Source: Gammaproteobacteria bacterium CG22_combo_CG10-13_8_21_14_all_40_8
Lineage (GTDB): Bacteria > Pseudomonadota > Gammaproteobacteria > Enterobacterales > GCA-002770795
DNA length: 26,046 nucleotides
Assembly: GCA_002770795.1 (NCBI GenBank)
Contig: PCTP01000172.1
Span: 524-26,569, forward strand
Reading direction: 5' to 3'
The notes under the pieces are model-generated. The model saw only the letters and a program-made list of their open reading frames with translations. It was not told the origin of the DNA and did no database searches. The position numbers and the translations under genes were made by a program. Each line of letters opens with the position of its first letter. Positions within the stretch are counted from its first letter, which is position 1. Positions 7,370 through 15,710 of the stretch are shown piece after piece.

Positions 7370-8421
7370 CCACTATCTATGAACATGTTCAGGGGGCTTC
7401 TTTAGGAACAGTGCTTGCGGGTCAATCCATCATCGACCATCCCGCTTTAAGTATCCATACATTGGAAGAGGCTCAAGCCTTTTTGGAATGTTATGGATAT
7501 GATTTAGAGATTGATAAAAAGGAAATTGCTTCTCTACGCCTAAAAGCATTAAAGTTTCTGCAAAACACCTTGCTGGATGATAGTTTTCCCATTCCAGAAA
7601 CCATTAGAAACACTGAAGATATCCGCCATTTATTAATGTGGGCCTCCAACAATCACAAGTCCTCTCGAGCTTTATGGAGTTGTTCCTTACTTCGCATCAT
7701 GCATACCATTTCGCATTGCAGTTCTTTTTTTAATGATCATTACCAGCATGAAATTCGCCATCAAATTGTCGCTCGTATTGAAAAGCACATTACTAAAGAT
7801 GACGCAGGTCGTATTTTCTTGGGTGATATAGAATTGGCAGATTTTCAATGCAGACCTTGCAAAACACAGGAATCTGCCACCCTTAAACTGCTTCACAAGC
7901 CTGAAAATGTCACTGCGGATATTTTTGACTGGATAGGGTTGCGTTTTATTACGAAATATCGCTTGGATGCAATTAAAGTTTTAGTGTTCCTCAGGGAAAA
8001 CAATGCGGTGATGTTTGCCAATGTTAAACCATCCCGCTCTCGAAATTCTTTGCTAGACATTGAATGGATGAAAAAACAGTTTTTAGATACCAATTATGAG
8101 GATTTAAAGTTAGCGCTAGAGGAAATGGACTACCCGCAAGAGCAAGGTAAACCGATTGATAACGTTCATACCACCTCGAATTATCATGCTGTTCAGTTCA
8201 CTTGTCGGCAACGTATCAATATTTTAGGCCCTCGTGGTCATCGTATTAATTTCTTCTTCCCTTTTGAAATCCAAATTATGGATCAAAAAAGCTATCATGA
8301 GAGCCGACTCGGTGATGCCTCTCATGAAATGTACAAACGGAGACAATTAGAGACTGTGAGGAAACGAGTTTTAGGCAAACTTTATAAAAAATATGTAGAA
8401 CATGTTCAATTTAGCAAATAA
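7366..8421 (+). CDS. Conserved protein with divergent RelA/SpoT-like nucleotidyltransferase half
   Basis: A 351-residue soluble protein with no signal peptide. The N-terminal half is helical and unrecognised. The C-terminal half has a motif order reminiscent of (p)ppGpp synthetase domains. DIFDWIGLRFI (residues 186-195) resembles the RelA IRDLIGLR segment, SNYHAVQ (271-277) resembles GYRSIH, and PFEIQIMD (299-306) resembles the VEIQIRT strand that carries the catalytic Glu. ASHEMYKRRQ (318-327) sits where RelA has its EHWxYK-like helix. I think this corresponds to the uncharacterised TIGR04552-type family, but cannot check it. The gene lies 71 bp upstream of motA on the same strand and may be co-transcribed. 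Nucleotide synthesis, a pseudoenzyme role or something else are all open; the RelA/SpoT link is inference from motif pattern. Confidence 0.7.
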   Translation: MTTIYEHVQGASLGTVLAGQSIIDHPALSIHTLEEAQAFLECYGYDLEIDKKEIASLRLKALKFLQNTLLDDSFPIPETIRNTEDIRHLLMWASNNHKSSRALWSCSLLRIMHTISHCSSFFNDHYQHEIRHQIVARIEKHITKDDAGRIFLGDIELADFQCRPCKTQESATLKLLHKPENVTADIFDWIGLRFITKYRLDAIKVLVFLRENNAVMFANVKPSRSRNSLLDIEWMKKQFLDTNYEDLKLALEEMDYPQEQGKPIDNVHTTSNYHAVQFTCRQRINILGPRGHRINFFFPFEIQIMDQKSYHESRLGDASHEMYKRRQLETVRKRVLGKLYKKYVEHVQFSK

Positions 8422-8492
8422 GCGTCGAATCAAGCCAAAAATTTATTTTCTGCTATCCTAAAAGAAGTCGTGATTATTAGAAGGAGAGTTGA

Positions 8493-9344
8493 ATGGCTCT
8501 TATATTAGGGGGCATAGTTGTTTTGCTGTCGGTTTTTGGGGGGTATGTGCTCTCCCATGGAAATCTGTTGGCTTTATGGCAACCCTATGAAATATTGATT
8601 ATCTGTGGAGGAGCTTTGGGATCGTTAATTATCTCTAACCCTTTTCATGTGGTGGGAAGAATTTTTGTTCTTATCCCAAAATTATTAGTGGGTTCACCAT
8701 TTTCCAAGACCATGTATATGGAAACCATGGGGCTTATGTTTGAATTATTCAATAAAATTCGCAGAGAAGGGCTTATTGCTATTGAAGGTGATGTAGATGA
8801 GCCAGAAGAAAGCACCATATTTAAGAAATATCCATTAATTTTGCGAGAAGCGAATGTATTGATATTTATCTGTGACTATCTTCGCCTTATGGTGGTGGGG
8901 GATATGACCGCTTATGAATTGGACAATTTAATGGATGTGGAGTTAGAAGGACAATATGAAGAGCTCATAAAACCAGCCCATGCCGTAGCAAAAGTGGCTG
9001 ACTCATTACCTGGCTTTGGTATTGTAGCGGCGGTCTTAGGCATTGTGATTACCATGGCTTCTCTTGGAGGGCCACCGAATGAGTTAGGGGCTCACGTTGC
9101 GGCTGCTTTAGTTGGAACTTTTCTCGGTATTTTAATGGCTTATGGCTTTGTTGGCCCCTTCGCGCATGCGATTGAACATTATGTGGAACATGAAACTCAA
9201 TTTTACAAATGCTTAAAAACCTCCATTGTGGCGGCAGTAAACGGTATGCCTCCGCAAATAGCCGTTGAATTTGGCAGAAAAACCATCCCTATGAATGTAC
9301 GTCCGTCATTTTTAGCACTTGAACAACGGATCAGGATGAATTAA
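8493..9344 (+). CDS. motA: Flagellar motor stator protein MotA
   Basis: Inner-membrane stator subunit that, with MotB, conducts protons to turn the flagellar rotor. The 283-residue protein has four hydrophobic segments (about 2-21, 32-48, 172-191, 200-224). The functional residues match E. coli MotA numbering: Arg90 and Glu98 in the cytoplasmic loop (NKIRREGLIAIEGD), Pro173 (DSLPGFGIVAAVLG) and Pro222 (VGPFAHAIEHY). The start is set by a strong SD (AAGGAGAG) before ATG 8493. The motB start follows the stop after 2 nt, so the pair is translationally linked. No other flagellar genes are in the window, so this is a stand-alone motor locus. Confidence 0.97.
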   Translation: MALILGGIVVLLSVFGGYVLSHGNLLALWQPYEILIICGGALGSLIISNPFHVVGRIFVLIPKLLVGSPFSKTMYMETMGLMFELFNKIRREGLIAIEGDVDEPEESTIFKKYPLILREANVLIFICDYLRLMVVGDMTAYELDNLMDVELEGQYEELIKPAHAVAKVADSLPGFGIVAAVLGIVITMASLGGPPNELGAHVAAALVGTFLGILMAYGFVGPFAHAIEHYVEHETQFYKCLKTSIVAAVNGMPPQIAVEFGRKTIPMNVRPSFLALEQRIRMN

Positions 9345-9346
9345 GG

Positions 9347-10231
9347 GTGAAAACGAATCAGCCTATTATCATTAAAAAAGTCAATAAAGGAGGCCATAAG
9401 CATCATGGCGGCTCATGGAAAGTGGCATTTGCTGATTTCGCCATAGCCATGATGGCATTTTTTATGGTGATGTGGTTGGCCAACTCCGCTACCCCTCAAC
9501 AGAAGCATTATATTGCTGGTCACTTCAAAGATCCTGGTGGTGCACTCATTGGCCCAGGTGGGGCTGATAGTGCATTAATTCCATTGGAAGCACCAAAAGG
9601 GGAAAAAGAAAAAGAAAGTAAAGATCTGCCCTCGGCTCCCCAAGGAGATGTGTTACAGCAAGCAGCTGAATTAGAAAAACAACGGTTACAAATTTTAGCC
9701 AACAGGCTCAATAAAATGGTGGAAGAAAATTCAGCATTCCAGGATATTAAAGAGCAAATCCATGTCGATATTGTTCCAGAAGGTGTCAGAGTTCAAATTT
9801 TTGACGAAGAAAACAGACCGATGTTTTTGGGGGGACAAGCGCAAGTCCAACCCTTTGCTCGACTCATTTTACAAAAATTTGCCACAGTGATTGCCAAGGT
9901 GCCCAATAAAGTAAGTGTTACGGGGCATACGGATGGCATTCCTTATGCGGGTCGCCCCAATTACACTAATTGGGAGTTGTCTACGGATAGAGCCAATGCA
10001 GCTCGCCGCCAATTGGTGGCTGGCGGCCTACCTGTTGACCAAATAGCAAAAGTTGAAGGACTGGCTGACTCTTTATTACTTGATCAAAGAGATCCAAACA
10101 ACCCCATTAATCGTCGAATTAACATTATTGTCTTGAAAAAATCGGCTTCTGATGCCATTGAACAAAGTGCATTGGCGACGGAATTACAAGACATTGCTGA
10201 TGAGGTCAATAAAGAGCTACCTGATAATTGA
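9347..10231 (+). CDS. motB: Flagellar motor stator protein MotB
   Basis: Stator subunit anchoring MotA to peptidoglycan. It has a short basic N-terminus (KKVNKGGHKHHGGSWK) and one membrane span (VAFADFAIAMMAFFMVMWLA) containing the proton-carrying Asp30 (Asp32 in E. coli). The plug-like segment ATPQQKHYIAGHFKDPGG follows, then a glycine/proline- and lysine/glutamate-rich linker, and an OmpA-like peptidoglycan-binding domain (KVSVTGHTDGIPYAG, NWELSTDRANAARRQL, NRRINIIVL; about residues 130-270). Length 294 is typical. The start is GTG at 9347, 2 nt after the motA stop. All residues expected for a working stator are present. Confidence 0.96.
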   Translation: MKTNQPIIIKKVNKGGHKHHGGSWKVAFADFAIAMMAFFMVMWLANSATPQQKHYIAGHFKDPGGALIGPGGADSALIPLEAPKGEKEKESKDLPSAPQGDVLQQAAELEKQRLQILANRLNKMVEENSAFQDIKEQIHVDIVPEGVRVQIFDEENRPMFLGGQAQVQPFARLILQKFATVIAKVPNKVSVTGHTDGIPYAGRPNYTNWELSTDRANAARRQLVAGGLPVDQIAKVEGLADSLLLDQRDPNNPINRRINIIVLKKSASDAIEQSALATELQDIADEVNKELPDN

Positions 10232-10275
10232 TCTTTATACGCTTGTTGCAATCAAGCATTCTGAGCTAGCACGGG

Positions 10276-10281
10276 TATAAT
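10276..10281 (+). promoter_or_regulatory. Perfect -10 hexamer upstream of gloA
   Basis: TATAAT at 10276-10281 lies 68 bp before the gloA start. No -35 hexamer is seen at 16-18 bp; TTGCAA at 10246-10251 is 24 bp away, which is too far. Weak support on its own. Confidence 0.35.
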
Positions 10282-10349
10282 AGCTTAAAGACGGCGATAA
10301 TAATTTGCCGGGTTAGTTTCTAAACAAAAATATAATTTAAGAGGTTTCA

Positions 10350-10767
10350 ATGAAATTTTTACATAGCATGATTAGAACCTCTGATCCTGAAGCAACAGAA
10401 CGCTTTTATACTCAAGGTTTGGGATTAAAAGCACTCAAGAAAACCGATTATCCCGCAGGCAGGTTTACCCTCTATTTTTATGGAGAGGGTGACCATATGC
10501 CCATGGTCGAAATTACGCACAATTGGGATGCTAGAGAATACTCTTCTGGTGATCAATTTGGTCATTTAGCCTTTGAAACACCCAATATTTTTCAGGCCTG
10601 CGCACAGTTGCAAAAACTAGGTGTGGATATTCTGCGCCCCCCCTCGAGATGGCTATATGGCATTTATTAAAGATCCCAATGGGATCTCCATCGAACTGTT
10701 GCAAGCGGGTGAGGCTCTAGCCCCCATTGAACCTTGGGAAAGCATGCAAAATCAGGGAAGTTGGTGA
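10350..10767 (+). pseudogene. gloA: Lactoylglutathione lyase (glyoxalase I), frameshifted
   Basis: The nickel/zinc enzyme that isomerises the methylglyoxal-glutathione adduct. The first ~98 codons match GloA well: MKFLHSMIRTSDPEATERFY with metal ligand His5, MPMVEITHNWD with the second ligand Glu, and FGHLAFETPNI with the third ligand His. At 10637-10643 there is a run of seven C. Reading it as six restores the family sequence RPPRDGYMAFIKDPNGISIELLQ, including the fourth metal ligand Glu, to a natural TGA at 10765-10767 (about 138 residues, the normal length). As read, the frame ends early at 10670 and loses that ligand, so the product would be inactive. The lesion is one base in a homopolymer, so it may be a real recent mutation, phase variation, or a sequencing error. 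SD GAGG precedes ATG. Confidence 0.88.
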
Positions 10768-10838
10768 TTTTAGGTTGAGTCTCTTAAAAAAACGAATTTT
10801 TTGGTAAAAATATCCCGAATAAACATTTTTTCGGCTGA

Positions 10839-10858
10839 GCAATTTGTGGCAATTTGTG
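10839..10858. repeat. Tandem 10-bp duplication upstream of the kor operon
   Basis: GCAATTTGTG occurs twice back to back (10839-10848, 10849-10858), just upstream of TAAAAT (10869-10874), a 5/6 match to a -10 element. The duplicated TTGTG may act as a -35 region or activator site, but spacing (19 bp from the first copy) is not ideal. Function is not established. Confidence 0.5.
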
Positions 10859-10934
10859 AATATAAGAGTAAAATAGCCACCGATTAGTCGCCTAAAGAAG
10901 CACCCTCAATTATTAATTTTACGGGACCAGAAAC

Positions 10935-12710
10935 TTGAAACCCACAGACTCTAAAAATCCAGAGTATTTTCACAAGGTCGTTGATTGCCAACACGCTTGT
11001 CCAGCACATACTCCGGTACCTGAATATATACGTCTGATCGCAGATGGTCGTTACGATGATGCCTACATGGTGAACTGGGAATCGAATGTATTCCCTGGTG
11101 TGTTAGGTCGAACCTGTGATCGTCCCTGTGAGCCAGCTTGTAGACGCGGCAGAATAGACGAAGAGCCAGTGGCTATTTGTCGTTTAAAGCGTGTTGCTGC
11201 TGATAACAAAGATGACAATATCGCTGATCGTATGCCAAAAATTCCTTCTCAAAAGAATGGTAAAAAAGTGGCGTTGATTGGAGGTGGCCCTGCTTCTTTA
11301 ACAGTTGCTCGTGATTTAATGCCCTTAGGTTATCACATTGATTTATATGAAGATCAAAGCAAAGCGGGTGGCTTTATGCGAAGCCAGATCCCTTCATTCC
11401 GTTTACCTGAAAAGGTGCTTGATCAAGAAACAGGCTTTATCCTCAACATGGGTGTGGTTAGCCACTTCAATACCTATGTGAAAAGCCTGAAAGAAATTTT
11501 AGCCAAAGGTTATGATGCAGTCTTTGTGGGAACTGGCGCGCCAAGGGGCCGTGATTTACCCAAATTAGAAGGCCGTCAAGAAGCCGATGCAAATATTCAT
11601 ATTGGTATTAACTGGTTAGCCAGCGTTGCCTTTGAACATACCAGCAAAATTGGCAAAAACGTGTTGGTTTTGGGTGGGGGTAATACCGCCATGGATTGTT
11701 GTCGTACCGCTCGTCGCTTAGGCGGCGAAAATGTGCGTGTTGTGGTGCGTAGTCCTAAAAACGATATGAAAGCGTCTCCATGGGAAATTGAAGATGCGAT
11801 CCATGAAGATATTCCCATATTTGAAAATCATGTGCCAAAAGCCTTTATTACCGAAAAAGGCAAATTGGTCGGCATGGAGTTTGAAAAAGTGCGTGCCCTA
11901 TATGATGACGCTGGCAAGCGCTCATTGGTGTCAATGAATGAAGCCCCTGTTTTCATGGCTTGTGACGATGTATTGATGGCTTTAGGTCAACAAAATGCAT
12001 ACCCTTGGATTGAAAAAGATTTAGGTATTGAATTTGATGCGTGGGATATGCCCGTTGTGGATAAAACCACGCATCAATCCACTTTAGCCAATGTATTTTT
12101 TGGTGGCGATGCCGCTTGGGGGCCAAGTAACATTATTACTTCTGTGGCTCATGGTCACCAGGCTGCGATTTCTATACACAACTATTGTGATGGCAAAGAT
12201 GTTTTTGAGCGTCCAGCACCTGGTGTGAATTTGGTGAGCCAGAAAATGGGCTTCCATGAATGGATTTATGATGCCCATGTTTCTGACGATGATCGTTATA
12301 AAGTGCCCTTAGCCGAAAAAGCTAAAGCTCTCACCAATCGCCTCATGGAAGTCGAACTGGGTTTTGATACTAAAATCGGTTATGACGAAGCTATGCGTTG
12401 CTTAAACTGCGACGTGCAAACCCTATTCACCGAAGCCCGCTGCATTGAATGTGATGCCTGTGTGGATATATGTCCTACGTCTTGCATTAACTTTATTGAA
12501 AATGCCGAAGAAGCAGCGTTAAGACCTAATTTATTAATCCCAGCTAAAAATCTCGACCAAGCACTTTATGTCTCTGATGTATTAAAAACAGAGCGTGTCA
12601 TGGTAAAAGATGAAAACGTCTGTTTGCATTGCGGCTTGTGTGCTGAAAGGTGTCCAACAGGCGCTTGGGATATGCAGAAATTTTTATATACAGTGACGAA
12701 GGCAGGCTAA
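10935..12710 (+). CDS. korC: GltD-like FAD / Fe-S NAD(P) oxidoreductase of a 2-oxoacid:ferredoxin oxidoreductase
   Basis: A 591-residue electron-transfer flavoprotein. Domain order: an N-terminal 4Fe-4S domain as in GltD and dihydropyrimidine dehydrogenase (Cys18, 22, 61, 65, 69, 82), then an FAD fold (VALIGGGPASLTVARDL, about 112-126) and a second NAD(P) fold (VLVLGGGNTAMDCCRTARRLG, about 245). FFGGDAAWGPSNIITSVAHGHQA binds FAD at the end of the fold. A two-cluster ferredoxin domain closes the protein (Cys503/506/509/513 and Cys563/566/569/573). The start is TTG at 10935; there is no ATG or GTG between the upstream in-frame stop and it. The korA start lies 2 nt after its stop. By analogy with the KorC protein of Thauera-type 2-oxoglutarate:ferredoxin oxidoreductase, it probably passes electrons between the enzyme, ferredoxin and NAD(P)+. 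Partner identity is inferred from the operon. Confidence 0.88.
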   Translation: MKPTDSKNPEYFHKVVDCQHACPAHTPVPEYIRLIADGRYDDAYMVNWESNVFPGVLGRTCDRPCEPACRRGRIDEEPVAICRLKRVAADNKDDNIADRMPKIPSQKNGKKVALIGGGPASLTVARDLMPLGYHIDLYEDQSKAGGFMRSQIPSFRLPEKVLDQETGFILNMGVVSHFNTYVKSLKEILAKGYDAVFVGTGAPRGRDLPKLEGRQEADANIHIGINWLASVAFEHTSKIGKNVLVLGGGNTAMDCCRTARRLGGENVRVVVRSPKNDMKASPWEIEDAIHEDIPIFENHVPKAFITEKGKLVGMEFEKVRALYDDAGKRSLVSMNEAPVFMACDDVLMALGQQNAYPWIEKDLGIEFDAWDMPVVDKTTHQSTLANVFFGGDAAWGPSNIITSVAHGHQAAISIHNYCDGKDVFERPAPGVNLVSQKMGFHEWIYDAHVSDDDRYKVPLAEKAKALTNRLMEVELGFDTKIGYDEAMRCLNCDVQTLFTEARCIECDACVDICPTSCINFIENAEEAALRPNLLIPAKNLDQALYVSDVLKTERVMVKDENVCLHCGLCAERCPTGAWDMQKFLYTVTKAG

Positions 12711-12712
12711 TT

Positions 12713-14560
12713 ATGCACAAAATAACATCCGTTAATGATTTTGTTATTCGCTTTGCGAATGTGAACGGTTCAGGTTCTGCCAGCGCCAACAATTTATTTG
12801 CTAAATCAGTATTCCGTTTAGGTATTCCAGTCAGCCCTAAAAATATTTTTCCCTCTAATATTCAGGGATTACCCACTTGGTACGAAGTGAGAGTCAATGA
12901 ACATGGCTACTTAGGTCGTCGCGGTGGTGTTGATTTTATGGTGGCCACCAATGGGCAAACACTAAAACAAGACTATGATGAAGTTTTACCTGGAGGCTAT
13001 TTTTTCTATGACTCCACAAAAAACTTACCTCATGGATTTGAGCGCAAAGATATTACTGAGATTGGGCTACCATTAACCGCAATTACCAATACGGAGTATT
13101 CAGATCCAAGACAGCGTCAACTCTTTAAAAATATTATCTATGTAGGCGCTTTGGCCTATTTGTTCAGTATGGATTTTTCGGTCTTTACCGATTCCATTAA
13201 ACAACAATTTAGTAAGAAGCCTAAACTTATTGAGCCAAACATTCATGCCTTAGAGTTAGGTTACAACTATGCCAAAGAACATCATACAGATGCTTGTGCT
13301 ATTTCTATCGAGCGTAGAAATAATGTTGGTGATAGCATTTTGATGGATGGTAATAGCGCAGTCGCTTTAGGTGCGGTGTATTCTGGCGCAACGGTTGTGG
13401 GCTGGTATCCAATTACGCCATCTACCTCTGTGGTAGAAGCTTTTGAAAAATATGCCACTAAGTTTAGAATGGATAAAGAAACAGGCAAGAAGAACTTTGC
13501 CATTATGCAAGCCGAAGACGAACTGGCTGCTATTGGTATGGTGGCAGGCGCTACTTGGAATGGTGCCAGAGCCTTTACGGCAACGTCTGGCCCTGGTCTT
13601 TCCTTAATGAATGAGTTTATCGGTTTAGCTTATTTCTCTGAATTACCCATAGTCTTAGTGGATATTCAGCGTTCAGGCCCAAGTACTGGTATGCCAACAA
13701 GAACACAACAGTCGGATCTCATCTTAGCCGCCTATGCCTCTCATGGTGATACCAAACATGTGTTGTTATTCCCTTGTGATCCAAGAGAATGTTTTGAAAT
13801 GGGCGCAGATGCCTTCGACTTGGCCGATCGTCTACAAACACCGGTGATGGTGATGAGTGATCTAGACTTAGGTATGAACGATAATATGAGCCCTCCATTA
13901 AAATGGGACGATGAGCGCCGATATGATCGCGGCAAAGTATTAACCGCAGAAGATCTCGATAACGCCAAGCAAGCTTGGGGACGTTATTTAGATGTGGATG
14001 GTGATGGTATTCCTTATCGAACCTATCCCGGCACTCACCCAACAAAGGGTTCATATTTTACTCGCGGTTCTTCTCATGATGAATATGCTCGCTACACCGA
14101 GGATGGAGACACCTATGCCAAAGGTATGCAGCGTTTATTAGTGAAATGGGAAACGGCTAAAACTCTAGTACCTACACCACACACTCGATTACGCTCAGAA
14201 AAAAGTCGTTGGGGCGCTATATTCTTTGGTACGAGTACACATGCTTCTTATGAGGCTATTAGCAGCCTGAACAAACAGGGTGTTGCTATCGACAGCATGC
14301 GTATTCGAGCCTTCCCGTTCCAAAAAGAAGTGAAAAGCTTTATTGATAATTACGAGATGGTATTTGTTATCGAACAAAATCGTGATGGACAAATGCGTAC
14401 CTTATTAATTAACGAATGCGGTATCGTTCCACAAAAGTTAGTCTCTGTACTCAATATTGATGGTATGCCCATCACTGCGAGATTTATTGCAAAACGCATC
14501 TCTCAAGTTTTATCGAACGAAAACGTCGTTTCGTTACAAACTGCTGAGACTGAGGAATAA
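12713..14560 (+). CDS. korA: 2-oxoacid:ferredoxin oxidoreductase, fused gamma-alpha subunit
   Basis: Subunit of a thiamine-diphosphate enzyme that oxidatively decarboxylates a 2-oxoacid (most likely 2-oxoglutarate) to its acyl-CoA while reducing ferredoxin. Residues ~5-190 form the gamma (CoA-handling) domain (RFANVNGSGSASANNLFAKS, YEVRVNEHGYLGRRGGVDFM). Residues ~200-600 form the alpha domain, with the hallmark WYPITPSTSVVEAFEKY near 231, QAEDELAAIGMVAGA, TSGPGLSLMNEF and the C-terminal QNRDGQMRTLL. I chose ATG 12713, just after korC, rather than the longer in-frame TTG/ATG extension inside korC. It lies 3 nt before korB. The gamma-alpha fusion is common in KorA. The substrate (2-oxoglutarate versus other 2-oxoacids such as branched-chain or aromatic ones) is inferred. 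Confidence 0.92.
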   Translation: MHKITSVNDFVIRFANVNGSGSASANNLFAKSVFRLGIPVSPKNIFPSNIQGLPTWYEVRVNEHGYLGRRGGVDFMVATNGQTLKQDYDEVLPGGYFFYDSTKNLPHGFERKDITEIGLPLTAITNTEYSDPRQRQLFKNIIYVGALAYLFSMDFSVFTDSIKQQFSKKPKLIEPNIHALELGYNYAKEHHTDACAISIERRNNVGDSILMDGNSAVALGAVYSGATVVGWYPITPSTSVVEAFEKYATKFRMDKETGKKNFAIMQAEDELAAIGMVAGATWNGARAFTATSGPGLSLMNEFIGLAYFSELPIVLVDIQRSGPSTGMPTRTQQSDLILAAYASHGDTKHVLLFPCDPRECFEMGADAFDLADRLQTPVMVMSDLDLGMNDNMSPPLKWDDERRYDRGKVLTAEDLDNAKQAWGRYLDVDGDGIPYRTYPGTHPTKGSYFTRGSSHDEYARYTEDGDTYAKGMQRLLVKWETAKTLVPTPHTRLRSEKSRWGAIFFGTSTHASYEAISSLNKQGVAIDSMRIRAFPFQKEVKSFIDNYEMVFVIEQNRDGQMRTLLINECGIVPQKLVSVLNIDGMPITARFIAKRISQVLSNENVVSLQTAETEE

Positions 14561-14563
14561 ATA

Positions 14564-15616
14564 ATGACCTATATTCGACCCAATTTTCGTCACCCGGATC
14601 TTCCTACAAACAGTCTTGGGCTGACCCGAAAAGACTATGAAGGTGGACTCTCTACACTTTGTGCAGGTTGTGGACACGACTCTATCAGTAACGCCATTAT
14701 TCAAGCCTGTTTTGAATTAGCCATTGAGCCTCATAAGGTGGCAAAAATGTCTGGTATTGGTTGCTCCTCTAAAACCCCAGCCTACTACTTAGGTAAGTCT
14801 CATGGATTTAATTCGGTTCATGGTCGTATGCCCTCAGTTGCTACGGGTGCAAACTTAGCCAATAGAGATTTGATTTACTTGGGTGTCTCGGGAGATGGCG
14901 ATACCGCCTCCATCGGTATGGGACAATTTACCCATGTAGCCCGTCGTAACCTTAATATGGTTTACATCGTGATGAATAACGGTTGCTATGGCCTCACCAA
15001 AGGTCAAGACTCTGCCACCACGGATAAGGGATCTGCGAGTAAAAAAGGGCATCCTAATACTTTTGAATCCATTGATCTTTGTTCTCTGGCATTACAACTG
15101 GGCGCTGGATATGTAGCCAGAAGTTTCTCGGGTGATAAGCATCAATTAGTACCCTTAATTAAAGCGGCTTTATCTCATGAAGGATTCGCCTTTATTGATG
15201 TAATTTCACCTTGCGTCACGTTTAATAATGTTCCTACCTCAACCAAAGGTTATGAGTATGTGCGAGATCATCTTTCTGCTACTGGCACCTTTGATTTTGT
15301 CCCTATGCGTCAAGAGATCACCACCTCTTACCCAGAAGGCACCACAAAATCTATTAGCATGCATGATGGCAGTGTGGTAGAACTGCACAAAGCAGATTCT
15401 AGTTTAGATGTGAGCTCAAGACGTGAAGCACTTAGCGCACTTGAAAATGCACGTCATGATGGAAAAATATTAACCGGATTGATGTATCTGAATCCAGAAA
15501 GCACCGATTCTCATAATATGCTGCACACCACCGATATCCCATTGTGCCAACTTAAGGAAGATAAATTGTGCCCTGGCAATGCCCAATTAGCGTTCATTAA
15601 TGAAGCATTAAGATAA
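14564..15616 (+). CDS. korB: 2-oxoacid:ferredoxin oxidoreductase, beta subunit
   Basis: Thiamine-diphosphate-binding subunit partnering KorA. CAGCGH (Cys33, Cys36), GIGCSS (Cys67) and SPCVTF (Cys217) are the four ligands of the 4Fe-4S cluster. GDGDTASIGMGQFTHVARRNLN (from about residue 110) followed by NNGCYGLTKGQ is the Mg/thiamine-diphosphate motif. The 350-residue length fits KorB, slightly longer than the archaeal form because of a C-terminal tail. ATG 14564 follows the korA stop by 3 nt. With korC and korA it makes a complete, apparently functional three-gene complex. The oxygen tolerance and direction (oxidation versus reductive carboxylation) cannot be read from the sequence. Confidence 0.93.
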   Translation: MTYIRPNFRHPDLPTNSLGLTRKDYEGGLSTLCAGCGHDSISNAIIQACFELAIEPHKVAKMSGIGCSSKTPAYYLGKSHGFNSVHGRMPSVATGANLANRDLIYLGVSGDGDTASIGMGQFTHVARRNLNMVYIVMNNGCYGLTKGQDSATTDKGSASKKGHPNTFESIDLCSLALQLGAGYVARSFSGDKHQLVPLIKAALSHEGFAFIDVISPCVTFNNVPTSTKGYEYVRDHLSATGTFDFVPMRQEITTSYPEGTTKSISMHDGSVVELHKADSSLDVSSRREALSALENARHDGKILTGLMYLNPESTDSHNMLHTTDIPLCQLKEDKLCPGNAQLAFINEALR

Positions 15617-15653
15617 GAAAATCACCACTCAGTAATAGCCAAACAACAGCCAA

Positions 15654-15683
15654 GATACATCTTCTTGAAAAGGAAGATGTATC
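15654..15683. other. Perfect 11-bp hairpin between korB and the exported protein gene
   Basis: GATACATCTTC (15654-15664) pairs without mismatch with GAAGATGTATC (15673-15683) around an 8-nt loop. There is no T run on either side, so it is not a classical intrinsic terminator. It may attenuate readthrough from the kor operon or stabilise its 3' end. Confidence 0.75.
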
Positions 15684-15710
15684 CACGGATTAGAGGGAGA
15701 TAGAAGATAA

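Noticed and set aside
10241..10257. GCTTG/CAAGC stem after motB as a terminator
   Set aside because: Only 5 bp, AT-rich loop, no T tract.
12650..12712. Longer N-terminus for korA
   Set aside because: The extension lies within the last Fe-S motif of korC; ATG 12713 gives the normal gamma-domain start.
13719..14054. 111-residue minus-strand frame inside korA
   Set aside because: Antisense to a conserved alpha-subunit domain; its His/Arg/Asp-rich composition is an artefact of the opposite strand.
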